From: Thiothrix subterranea
GTDB taxonomy: Bacteria > Pseudomonadota > Gammaproteobacteria > Thiotrichales > Thiotrichaceae
Length of the DNA stretch: 64,000 nucleotides
Reading direction: 5' to 3'
NCBI RefSeq assembly: GCF_030930995.1
Contig: NZ_CP133217.1
Location: 372,001 to 436,000 of the forward strand
The position numbers and the translations under genes are program-made. Shown here one piece after another: positions 25,999-33,617 of this stretch (its first letter is position 1; the number at the start of each line of letters is the position of its first letter). The notes below the pieces were generated by a model. It ran no database searches. It had not been told where the DNA came from and worked only from the letters and a program-made list of their open reading frames with translations.

Positions 25999-26147
25999 TG
26001 TAATGAATCCAGAGTGCTGGAACTTATACAGCATGAACTCGACAAGTGCAAAGTGTGATCATCATCAAAGCAACATCGATTCAATGATGTTACATTAAAA
26101 GACTAATTGAAACTTAGGGCTTTTGAGGGGGATTAATTATGAAGTGG
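25999..26147 (+). repeat. Leader repeat, copy 2
   Basis: Second copy of the leader described at 25430-25552, with the same AAGTGCAAAGTGTGA block at 26044-26058 and a few small indels. It precedes the ATG of the next secreted-protein gene. The two copies flank the lipoprotein gene as direct repeats. Confidence 0.7.
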
Positions 26148-26750
26148 ATACTTGCACCGCTACTTTTGTTCGCTGCTGTGACCGTTAGCGCCGATGATGC
26201 ATATCAACGCGGCTATCAGATGGGAGCTGACTTGAAGGCATATCAAGAAGGGTGGGAAGCTGCCCAGAAAGAAGTGCAACCAAGCGACGAACCCAAAAGC
26301 CAGACATTTGCTGAATTCAGAGAGCAGCGCAAGCTGAAAAAAATGACGTTTATTCAAGCAGATATTGACGGTATAAGGCTCGATTTCACAGAAAGAGACA
26401 AGACGTTCAAATCAGATAAAGACGGAATCAAAGGTAAAACAAGTTTTGAAATACTCGACGATGGAATAGCCGCCAAGATTTACATTACTGGCAATAAAAA
26501 CCAATCTGAAACTGCTGATGGGGTCGTGCTACAGCAAACTGCTGAAATGGTTGTTATCGCCACAACATACGGCGCACAAAAAAGACTCGACAAGATTGAT
26601 GTTTACACCCTGTACCCGTCACTTGGGATTGGCTTCCTCAATATCACCCATGCCTATGGTGGGACAGGGGAATTAGGGAAAGCACTCGCTGAAACTGGCA
26701 AAGGCTACCCATCAGCATCATCAATCACCATTCCCTTGAAATTGGAATAA
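26139..26750 (+). CDS. Putative periplasmic protein, unknown function
   Basis: 203 residues. It has a signal peptide MKWILAPLLLFAAVTVSA, probably cleaved before DDAYQRGYQMG. A short helical, charged region with Tyr/Gln repeats (YQRGYQMGADLKAYQEGWEAAQKE) is followed by a mixed domain with no motif I recognise. It ends near the accessory-region middle. The leader is shared with the preceding lipoprotein gene, so the two may be co-regulated, though the proteins are not similar. Confidence 0.65.
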   Translation: MKWILAPLLLFAAVTVSADDAYQRGYQMGADLKAYQEGWEAAQKEVQPSDEPKSQTFAEFREQRKLKKMTFIQADIDGIRLDFTERDKTFKSDKDGIKGKTSFEILDDGIAAKIYITGNKNQSETADGVVLQQTAEMVVIATTYGAQKRLDKIDVYTLYPSLGIGFLNITHAYGGTGELGKALAETGKGYPSASSITIPLKLE

Positions 26751-26879
26751 ATTTACAAGTACCATCAACAGACAAACGAGTAACATATGGGCGAATCTTT
26801 GGAATTTCGCAGGTGACATTGCCTAAAAATTCAAATATTGACGCGGGAAGAAATCACCTTGCTAGAAAGCAACAGTTAA

Positions 26880-28427
26880 TCACGCATTTTCCCACTCAAA
26901 GCCCACAATATTGCGGTCAGTTTTGCTGAACTCGACCCCAATCAAATAGATTGGCTGATTTAACCCACGGTATTTATCCGCGTAAGCCTTGTCTTTGATC
27001 TGCTGCAATGCTTTGCCCTGCGGTATCAACTCCACCACTTTGAACTCAAAGATATACACCTGCTGGTTAAACTTCAGGGTCATATCAATGCGCCCTAAAT
27101 TGCTGGTGTCCTCCAACGTAATGTCCAACCCCAAAGAGGCAAAATACGAATAAAATACGCTGGCATAATACCCCTCATAATTTTGGATGTCGTTGCTGTT
27201 ATACCACTGGTGAGGAATGCTGGCGAAAAAGCTGTGAAACAAGGCTTTTAAACCCGCCATATCGTTACGCATCAATAAGTGATAAAGCTGGCTAGTCTGC
27301 ACGGCTTGTTGGGATTTATTTTGCACTAACGTCGATAATACACTTTCATTAAGACTTTGATAAACCTCGCGATTGGGATAGCCCAAGGTATAAAAGTCCT
27401 GCCCGCCCAAACGCTCAACTTGCTTAATGGTCAAGTAGCCGGTTTGAAACAATAATGCCTCAATGCTAATATCGCCCACGTCAAAACTGGATAATAATGC
27501 GCTGCTACTCACCATCTGATCGAGTTTGGGGCTGGCTATCTGACGTTTCAGCAACTGCTCGATCAGGAAAGTCGGCGTACCCGTTTCAAACCAGTAGTTT
27601 TTAAAAAGACGTTCGTCAAACAACTGTAAAATGTCGAAGGGGTTATAAACACCACTCCCCAACCAATGATAACCGTTATACCAATCGCGGATTTCCTGCC
27701 TATCCAACTCCAGCAATTCAGCCGCAAATACCGTATCAATATCGGCATCCGTATAACCACACAGCGTACTGTAACGCTTGTCTAGCGTAATGTCTTTCAG
27801 ATTATTCAAGCCGGAAAACAAACTGACTTTGGAAAACTTACTAACACCGGTCAAAAAACTGAAACGGATATTGGCATCATAATCTTTAATCGTGCTGTAA
27901 AAGCCCCGCAGAAAATCCCGGTTGAGTTTGGCAACTTCTGGGTATTCCAGCGCATCAAGAATCGGTTTATCGTATTCATCAATCAACACCACCAGCGGCA
28001 AACCCGTTTGTGCCTTGATATTTTCCAGCAAATCCGCAAAGCGGCTGCCTGCATCCGCAAAGCGTGCTGCAAGCTGAAAATCTTGCTCCATTTGGGTCAA
28101 TTGTTGGTGCAAGGTTTCTTCCAAAGCTTGCGGCTGGCGGTAATTCTTGCGCCCAAAACTGAAGCGCAATACGGGGTATTTGATCGACCAATCCCACTGT
28201 GGATGTACCGCCAAGCCTTTGAATAACGGCTCATTGCCCTCGAATAACTCCTTGATGGTATCCAACAGCAAACTTTTACCGAAACGGCGCGGGCGTGAGA
28301 GAAAGTAATGCTTGCCACCTTGCACCATGTCCAAAATCATGCCAGTTTTATCCACGTAATAGTGGGCTTTGTCGCGAATTTCGCGGAAAGTCTGGATACC
28401 AATAGGCAGGCGTTTGCGTCCAGTCAT
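26880..28427 (-). CDS. AAA-ATPase-like / PD-(D/E)XK nuclease-like protein
   Basis: 515-residue member of the widespread family combining an AAA-ATPase-like N-terminal region (PF09820 type) with a C-terminal PD-(D/E)XK nuclease-like domain (PF08011 type). The P-loop is the family's atypical FLSRPRRFGKSLLLDTI (about residues 42-58), Walker B is VVLIDEYDKPIL, and the nuclease-like core is GRIDMTLKF...VYIFEFKVVE. The ATG follows GGAG. Family members occur in multiple copies in some genomes, and their physiological role is unknown; mobile-element or defence links have been suggested. Confidence 0.85.
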   Translation of the reverse strand: MTGRKRLPIGIQTFREIRDKAHYYVDKTGMILDMVQGGKHYFLSRPRRFGKSLLLDTIKELFEGNEPLFKGLAVHPQWDWSIKYPVLRFSFGRKNYRQPQALEETLHQQLTQMEQDFQLAARFADAGSRFADLLENIKAQTGLPLVVLIDEYDKPILDALEYPEVAKLNRDFLRGFYSTIKDYDANIRFSFLTGVSKFSKVSLFSGLNNLKDITLDKRYSTLCGYTDADIDTVFAAELLELDRQEIRDWYNGYHWLGSGVYNPFDILQLFDERLFKNYWFETGTPTFLIEQLLKRQIASPKLDQMVSSSALLSSFDVGDISIEALLFQTGYLTIKQVERLGGQDFYTLGYPNREVYQSLNESVLSTLVQNKSQQAVQTSQLYHLLMRNDMAGLKALFHSFFASIPHQWYNSNDIQNYEGYYASVFYSYFASLGLDITLEDTSNLGRIDMTLKFNQQVYIFEFKVVELIPQGKALQQIKDKAYADKYRGLNQPIYLIGVEFSKTDRNIVGFEWENA

Positions 28428-28446
28428 GGTAATTCTCCTTCAAACA

Positions 28447-28791
28447 CTACGACGTACAACTCGATACCTGCCGCTCTGCCGCCGACAAACGCTGTTGATC
28501 CAACTGAAAAATGGCTTCACCCGCACTCCCGCTTTGCAAACCCGCCAATACCCCCAGCGCCCACGTCGGCAATTCAGGGTGCAAGCAGTAATACACCCAC
28601 AGCCCTGCTTTCCTATCCTGCAACACACTGGCTTCGCGCAAAATCGCCAAATGCCGGGAAATCTTCGGTTGCGCCAACTCCAGCGCTTGCGTGAGTTCGC
28701 ACACGCACAACTCGCGTCCATTGGCTAACAACAGCAACAGACGCAAGCGGGTTTGATCGGCAAGGGCTTTGGTAAATATTTCCAATAACAT
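28447..28791 (-). CDS. arsR: ArsR-family arsenic-responsive repressor
   Basis: 114-residue winged-helix regulator. ELCVCELTQAL (about residues 27-37) holds the CxC As(III)-binding pair characteristic of ArsR, and LAQPKISRHLAILREASVLQDRKAGLWVYY is the recognition helix and wing. It is divergent from the GAPDH-arsJ operon, which it presumably represses until As(III) binds. The C-terminus has a CTS tail that could add a third thiol. Confidence 0.9.
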   Translation of the reverse strand: MLLEIFTKALADQTRLRLLLLLANGRELCVCELTQALELAQPKISRHLAILREASVLQDRKAGLWVYYCLHPELPTWALGVLAGLQSGSAGEAIFQLDQQRLSAAERQVSSCTS

Positions 28792-28945
28792 ACGCGGCGA
28801 ATCCTGAAAAACAACACTGAGTATAGCGCGGATAGCCCTGCTTTAGCAGGCACGCGCCCGCATGAAGTTTTTGTGACAGGGGTTTCCTTATATTCGCCTT
28901 GGCATATACAATCCTCGCCACTGTGCAATAAACGGGAACATCACG
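28792..28945. promoter_or_regulatory. Divergent arsR / GAPDH-arsJ promoter region
   Basis: The 154-bp gap must contain both promoters. Candidate elements are the imperfect dyad TATATTCGCCTTGGCATATA (about 28890-28909) overlapping a possible TACAAT -10 element, and a CCTGC-TTTA-GCAGG hairpin nearer arsR. Which dyad ArsR binds cannot be decided from the sequence alone. Confidence 0.4.
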
Positions 28946-29944
28946 ATGGCAACGATTGGTATCAACGGCTTCGGGCGCATGGGGCGCCTAGGTCTTCGCG
29001 CCGCATGGGGCAACCCAGCGTTTACGTTCACGCAAGTCAATGAAATTGCAGGCAATGCCGCCACTTCCGCCCACCTGCTGAAATTCGATTCCATCCACGG
29101 CATCTGGTCGCCAGAATGCAGTGCTGATGATGACAATATGCTGATTGCCGGGCAAACCATTGCCTACACCTCCAACAAAGCCATTGAAGACACCGATTGG
29201 TCAGGCTGCGACATCGTGCTGGAATGCAGCGGTAAATTCCGCAAAATCGAGCAATTACAGGCATATTTCGATCAGGGTGTGAAAAAAGTCATTGTTGCCG
29301 CTCCCGTCGAAGGCGCGTTGAACATCGTGTACGGCGTGAATGACGACTGGTACAAACCCGAAGAACACCACCTGATTACCGCCGCGTCTTGCACCACTAA
29401 CTGCTTAGCACCTGTGGTCAAAGTCATGCACGAAAAAGTCGGCATCAAGCACGGCTGCATGACCACGCTGCACAATATCACCAACACCCAAACCATTATC
29501 GACAAAGGACATAAGGATTTACGCCGCGCACGCGCATGTGGCGAATCCATGATCCCCACCACCACGGGTTCTGCCAAAGCCATCACCAAAATCTTCCCCG
29601 AACTCGCTGGTAAGCTCAATGGTCATGCGGTACGGATTCCGTTACTGAATGCCTCCCTCACCGACTTCGTGTTTGAAGCCGCACGCGAAGTCACCGCCGA
29701 AGAGCTGAACGGTTATTTCAAAGAAGCCTCAGAAACTTACCTGAAGGATATTTTGGGTTACGAAGAGCGCCCGCTGGTGTCAGTCGATTACAAGCACGAC
29801 CCGCGTTCGTCGATTATTGACGCGCCCTCCACGATGGTCATCGACGGCACGCAGGTGAAAATCTATGCTTGGTATGACAATGAATGGGGCTACATGAATC
29901 GCATGATGGAACTGGCGGCAAAAGTGGTCGCAAGCCTGCCATGA
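28946..29944 (+). CDS. ArsJ-associated glyceraldehyde-3-phosphate dehydrogenase
   Basis: 332-residue GAPDH paralogue with the nucleotide fold ([19 protein letters not shown]) and catalytic Cys149 in [12 protein letters not shown]. By the known ArsJ pathway it uses arsenate in place of phosphate to make 1-arseno-3-phosphoglycerate, which ArsJ exports and which then breaks down outside. The sequence differs from the central-metabolism GAPDH at 54610-55614 (for example the insertion [11 protein letters not shown]). It overlaps arsJ by ATGA and lies divergent from arsR. Confidence 0.92.
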   Translation: MATIGINGFGRMGRLGLRAAWGNPAFTFTQVNEIAGNAATSAHLLKFDSIHGIWSPECSADDDNMLIAGQTIAYTSNKAIEDTDWSGCDIVLECSGKFRKIEQLQAYFDQGVKKVIVAAPVEGALNIVYGVNDDWYKPEEHHLITAASCTTNCLAPVVKVMHEKVGIKHGCMTTLHNITNTQTIIDKGHKDLRRARACGESMIPTTTGSAKAITKIFPELAGKLNGHAVRIPLLNASLTDFVFEAAREVTAEELNGYFKEASETYLKDILGYEERPLVSVDYKHDPRSSIIDAPSTMVIDGTQVKIYAWYDNEWGYMNRMMELAAKVVASLP

Positions 29945-31140
29945 CAACCGACCTGCGCAATTACCTCACCGTCACCTTCGGCTACTGGGCATTCACCCTC
30001 ACCGATGGCGCAATCCGTATGCTGGTGGTGCTGTATTTTCACCAGTTGGGTTATTCGCCGTTTCAGGTGGCGATGCTGTTTTTGTTCTACGAATTTTTCG
30101 GCATTGTGACCAATTTGGTCGGCGGTTGGCTGGCGGCACGGCTGGGGCTGAATGTCACCATGCACATGGGGATGGTGTTGCAAATCGTGGCGTTGGGGAT
30201 GCTCGTTCCCACGCATTTGCTCTCGGTGCCGTATGTGATGGCGGCGCAAGCGCTCTCTGGCATTGCTAAAGACTTAAATAAAATGTCGGCGAAAGCCAGT
30301 GTAAAAACCCTCGTGCCCAAGGATGCGAATACGCGCTTATTCAAATGGGTGGCAATTCTGACCGGCTCGAAAAATGCACTGAAAGGCGCGGGCTTTTTCC
30401 TCGGTGCAGTGTTGTTGCAAGTCGTCGGCTTCCAAGATGCAATGCTGATCCTCGCGGGTAGTTTGTTTGCCGTGACCTTGATGACGCTGTTGCTGTTACC
30501 TGATGAGATTGGTAAATCCAAATCCAAACCGAAGTTTTCGCAGGTATTTTCCAATAATGCGGCGATTAATTGGTTGTCAGCAGCGCGGTTTTTCCTGTTC
30601 GGGGCGCGGGACGTGTGGTTTGTGGTTGCAGTGCCGGTGTTTATGTCGGGTGTGTTGGGCTGGAGTTTTACCCAAGTCGGTACTTTCATGGCGGCGTGGG
30701 TGATCGGTTACGGCGTGGTGCAGGCCAGTGCGCCCGCCTTATTGCGGTTGAAAGCGCATTCGCTGGGTGCGGGTGCGGGTGCGGCGCAATTTTGGGCATT
30801 GGTATTGCTGGTGATTCCGGCAGGCATTGCCATCGCACTCGCGCAAGGTTGGGATGCCGGAACGGTGTTAGTCACCGGCTTGCTGATTTTCGGCGTGGTA
30901 TTTGCCATCAATTCAGCGCTGCATTCGTACCTGATTCTGGCGTATGCCGATCACGACAAAGTGGCTCTGAAAGTCGGATTTTACTACATGGCAAATGCCG
31001 GAGGGCGCTTGGCAGGCACGGTATTATCCGGCTGGGGTTATCAGCAATACGGGTTGGAAGGCTGTTTGTGGTTTTCCACCGCGTTTGTATTCGCCGCATT
31101 ATTACTCTCATTGCCGCTGACACGACTGCGCCACGCCTGA
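29941..31140 (+). CDS. arsJ: Organoarsenical efflux MFS transporter
   Basis: Inner-membrane major-facilitator protein (399 residues, about 11-12 helices) that exports 1-arseno-3-phosphoglycerate. The N-terminus [37 protein letters not shown] is the ArsJ hallmark. [13 protein letters not shown] and [14 protein letters not shown] lie in the central loop region. The ATG at 29941 overlaps the GAPDH stop, coupling the two proteins. The arsR-GAPDH-arsJ arrangement makes the call firm. Confidence 0.93.
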   Translation: MTTDLRNYLTVTFGYWAFTLTDGAIRMLVVLYFHQLGYSPFQVAMLFLFYEFFGIVTNLVGGWLAARLGLNVTMHMGMVLQIVALGMLVPTHLLSVPYVMAAQALSGIAKDLNKMSAKASVKTLVPKDANTRLFKWVAILTGSKNALKGAGFFLGAVLLQVVGFQDAMLILAGSLFAVTLMTLLLLPDEIGKSKSKPKFSQVFSNNAAINWLSAARFFLFGARDVWFVVAVPVFMSGVLGWSFTQVGTFMAAWVIGYGVVQASAPALLRLKAHSLGAGAGAAQFWALVLLVIPAGIAIALAQGWDAGTVLVTGLLIFGVVFAINSALHSYLILAYADHDKVALKVGFYYMANAGGRLAGTVLSGWGYQQYGLEGCLWFSTAFVFAALLLSLPLTRLRHA

Positions 31141-31147
31141 AATCCGT

Positions 31148-31612
31148 TCAAACCTTACGCGCCGTTAAGCCGTGTTTGGTGAGGAAACGGTCTAACTGAT
31201 TCGCAAACGCCTGCCGATCACTCAAGTTCAAAGTCGCAGGCCCACCGGTCATTACCCCGCTGTTGCGCATTTCTTCCATCGCATTACGTACCCGCAAACG
31301 TTCGCGAATATTTTCCGGGGTGTAAAATTGCCCGCGTGGATTCAGCGCGTGTCCCTGTTTTTCGATCACCTCTGCCGCCAAGGGAATATCGGCGGTAATC
31401 ACCAAATCGCCTGCTTCCAAATCTTGCACGATGCGGTTATCCGCCACATCAAAGCCCGCCTGCACTTGAATGGTTTTGATGTAGAGTGACGGCGGAATCC
31501 GCAGGGGTTGATTTGCCACCAGCGTGGTGCGAATTTGCAAGCGTTCCGCCGCGCGAAACAGAATTTCCTTGATTACATTGGGGCAGGCATCGGCATCGAC
31601 CCAGATTTGCAT
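31148..31612 (-). CDS. YaiI/YqxD-family protein (DUF188)
   Basis: 154-residue protein of the UPF0178 family, related to NYN/PIN-like nucleases; function unproven. Motifs: [18 protein letters not shown] at the N-terminus, [27 protein letters not shown] with conserved acidic residues, and [11 protein letters not shown] use the ATG at 31612, where the conserved domain starts; the frame extends upstream to 31858 through unrelated sequence. Confidence 0.88.
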   Translation of the reverse strand: MQIWVDADACPNVIKEILFRAAERLQIRTTLVANQPLRIPPSLYIKTIQVQAGFDVADNRIVQDLEAGDLVITADIPLAAEVIEKQGHALNPRGQFYTPENIRERLRVRNAMEEMRNSGVMTGGPATLNLSDRQAFANQLDRFLTKHGLTARKV

Positions 31613-31640
31613 GGTGGTTTCCTTGGTAACAGTATTGCCC

Positions 31641-31677
31641 ATAGTATTGACACCAGTATAACCAACGTCAATACTAT
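31641..31677 (+). promoter_or_regulatory. Promoter and dyad operator of the toxin-antitoxin operon
   Basis: ATAGTATTGAC (31641-31651) and GTCAATACTAT (31667-31677) are perfect 11-bp inverted repeats, centred about 26 bp apart. A -35 TTGACA (31647-31652) and a -10 AATACT (31670-31675) are spaced by 17 bp, so each half-site covers one promoter element. This is the expected layout for autorepression by the ribbon-helix-helix antitoxin. Confidence 0.7.
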
Positions 31678-31711
31678 CAGTGGAATTTGCCCCATTTAAG
31701 CAGGTGTTACC

Positions 31712-31975
31712 GTGTCGACCAGTATCAAAACAGCCATTTCCATCCAACAAGACTTGTTTGATGCCATCAACCAACTGGCGCAAGAATTGCACATTTCCCG
31801 CAGCAAACTGTTCATGCTGGCGGTAGAAGACTTCATCGCTAAAAACAAAAATCGCCAATTACTGGCGCAAATCAACGCCGCTTACGACGATGCCGCGTCG
31901 GATGCCGAAGAAACACACATACAAACCGCCATGAAACAAAAACAAGCCCGCCGTCTTGAGACAGAGGCATGGTAA
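31712..31975 (+). CDS. Antitoxin, ribbon-helix-helix (MazE/CopG-like)
   Basis: 87 residues from a GTG start. The N-terminal [40 protein letters not shown] is a ribbon-helix-helix DNA-binding domain. The charged C-terminal tail ([21 protein letters not shown]) would wrap the toxin. It overlaps the MazF-like gene by 7 bases, the usual arrangement with antitoxin first. It probably represses its own promoter at the dyad upstream. Confidence 0.85.
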   Translation: MSTSIKTAISIQQDLFDAINQLAQELHISRSKLFMLAVEDFIAKNKNRQLLAQINAAYDDAASDAEETHIQTAMKQKQARRLETEAW

Positions 31976-32322
31976 TCAAGCAAGGTGAGATTTATTGGGT
32001 GGATTTAGGCGAACCCGCAGGTTCAGAACCGGGCTACCGCCACCCGCATCTAGTGCTGCAAAATGACGTATTCAATGCCAGCCTGATTAGCACAGTAGTG
32101 GTTTGCAGCCTCACCTCTAACCTCAAACGGGCGCAATCCCCCGGCAACGTATTGCTAAAAAAAGGTGAGGCAAACCTCCCCAAAGCCAGTGTGGTGAATG
32201 TCTCCCAAATCTACACCGTCAACAAGGACGAACTGACCGAAAAAATCGGTAACGTGTCAGCAGAACGGATGCAGGAAATCATTGCAGGCGTGCAACTATT
32301 GATCGAACGACGGATATTATAA
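31969..32322 (+). CDS. MazF/PemK-family mRNA interferase toxin
   Basis: 117-residue PemK/MazF-fold endoribonuclease toxin that would cleave mRNA when its antitoxin decays. Conserved features: GEIYWVDLGEPAGSEPGYRHPHLVLQND (with the catalytic-loop Arg), VVVCSLTSNLKRA (Thr), and LPKASVVNVSQIYTVNKDEL. The cleavage motif cannot be predicted. The methyltransferase gene starts on the very next base, so the three genes may be one transcript. Confidence 0.9.
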   Translation: MVIKQGEIYWVDLGEPAGSEPGYRHPHLVLQNDVFNASLISTVVVCSLTSNLKRAQSPGNVLLKKGEANLPKASVVNVSQIYTVNKDELTEKIGNVSAERMQEIIAGVQLLIERRIL

Positions 32323-33460
32323 ATGCCAAACAAAATCATTAGCCTTTTTTCGGGAGCAGGTGGCATGGACATAGGTTTTCACCAAGCCGGGTTCATCACT
32401 GCTGTAGCCGTCGAACAAGACAGTTCCTGTTGCGCTACGTTACGCAAAAATATGTCGGATACTCCAATTATCGAAGGCGATATTACAACACTACCCACCC
32501 ATGCGATTTTGGCTAAAGCAGGTTTACAACCCTTGGAGCCTGCTTTAGTAGTTGGTGGCCCCCCTTGCCAAAGTTTTAGCTTAGCGGGTAAACGCATGGG
32601 CTTAGACGACCCTAGAGGTCGTTTGGTTTTAGAATTTCTGCGCGTAGTCCGCGAAGCATTACCCGTTGCCTTTGTGATGGAAAATGTTAAGGGCATGATG
32701 AATTGGGAAGGCGGGAAAGCACTAAAAGCTATTTTAGATGAAGCCTCCCAACCTATTACGTATCAAAATCAAATCTATCAATACCAAGTATCCTATCAAG
32801 TATTGGATGCTGTTGATTTTGGTGCACCCCAATTCAGGGAACGTATTTTTATTATCGGTAATCGCATAGGAAAAAGCTTTACGTTTCCTAAACCAACGCA
32901 CACAGCCCCTGCCAATCACCAAGCAGACCTATTTGCTAAGCACCATCAAACATGGCAATCGGTCTGGGATGGCATTGGTTCATTACCAAACGCCGACGAA
33001 CCCTCCGATACGGCGATGAAAGTAGCGGGAACAATAAAAGGAAGGATTGCCCGACATGGTTATTAAAAATCACCAAAAAACGGCACACGCGCCAACGACT
33101 TTGGAAAAAATTAAAATTGTCCCTATTGGTGGCAAGCTCAGTCAGATCAAACAAACGTTTGGCTCCACCTATCGGCGGCTTGATCCCACGAAACCTTCAC
33201 CAACTGTAACCCGTAGCGGTTATCGTGATTTCATCCATCCGTATGAAGATCGAATGCTGACGGTACGTGAGTTGGCTTGCTTACAAACGTTTCCTCTCCA
33301 TTGGGAATTCATCGGTACACGTTTAGATTCATACAGCAGCAAACGCATTGTCACGATGACGCAATTCGGTCAGGTTGGTAACGCAGTTCCCCCCGTGCTT
33401 GCCAAGGCGATTGGTCTTGCGATCAAGACACAAATTTTTGAGGAAAACTTAGGTGAATAA
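32323..33460 (+). pseudogene. Cytosine-5 DNA methyltransferase, split by a frameshift
   Basis: The first frame (32323-33066, 247 residues) carries motif I SLFSGAGGMDIGF, motif IV GGPPCQSFS with the catalytic Cys, motif VI FVMENVKG and motif VIII QFRERIFIIG, then stops after RIARHGY. The second frame (33047-33460) continues with KNHQKTAHAPTTLEKI, the recognition region GGKLSQIKQTFGSTYRRLDP, motif IX RELACLQTFP and motif X GNAVPPVLAKAIG. Together they give a complete C5-methyltransferase with one shift near 33050-33066. It could be a true mutation, an assembly or sequencing error, or a naturally two-chain enzyme; the last is less likely because the break does not follow a domain boundary. Confidence 0.85.
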
Positions 33461-33617
33461 TATTCATATCACCGCAGCCACTGATTTAGTGACAACGCCC
33501 GCCGCCCGCCGCAGTGGTTTTTTGGAATATGCGTTACGTCGAAATAAGGAGTCTTGCGCCAATTTGACTAGCGATGATCAATTAGCTGCCTTATGCGAAT
33601 GGTTGGTGAGACTATGA
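33453..33617 (+). CDS. Small ORF between methyltransferase and uvrD, unknown
   Basis: A 54-codon frame from a GTG that overlaps the methyltransferase stop and ends at a TGA overlapping the uvrD ATG. The predicted peptide begins VNNIHITAATDLVTTPAARRSGFLEYALRR and has the composition of real protein. Its place beside a modification enzyme suggests the N-terminal remnant of a cognate restriction endonuclease whose remainder was lost; that is inference. Chance is possible at this length. Confidence 0.4.
   Translation: MNNIHITAATDLVTTPAARRSGFLEYALRRNKESCANLTSDDQLAALCEWLVRL

Noticed and set aside
25430-26147. Integron attC sites around the duplicated leader
   Set aside because: GTTAAAC at about 25512 fits an R' core, but copy 2 has GTTACAT, no matching RYYYAAC lies upstream at the right distance, and there is no folded imperfect palindrome or integron integrase nearby.
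28946-29944. GAPDH at 28946 as the main glycolytic enzyme
   Set aside because: It overlaps arsJ and is divergent from arsR, while a canonical gap sits with pgk and tkt at 54610.
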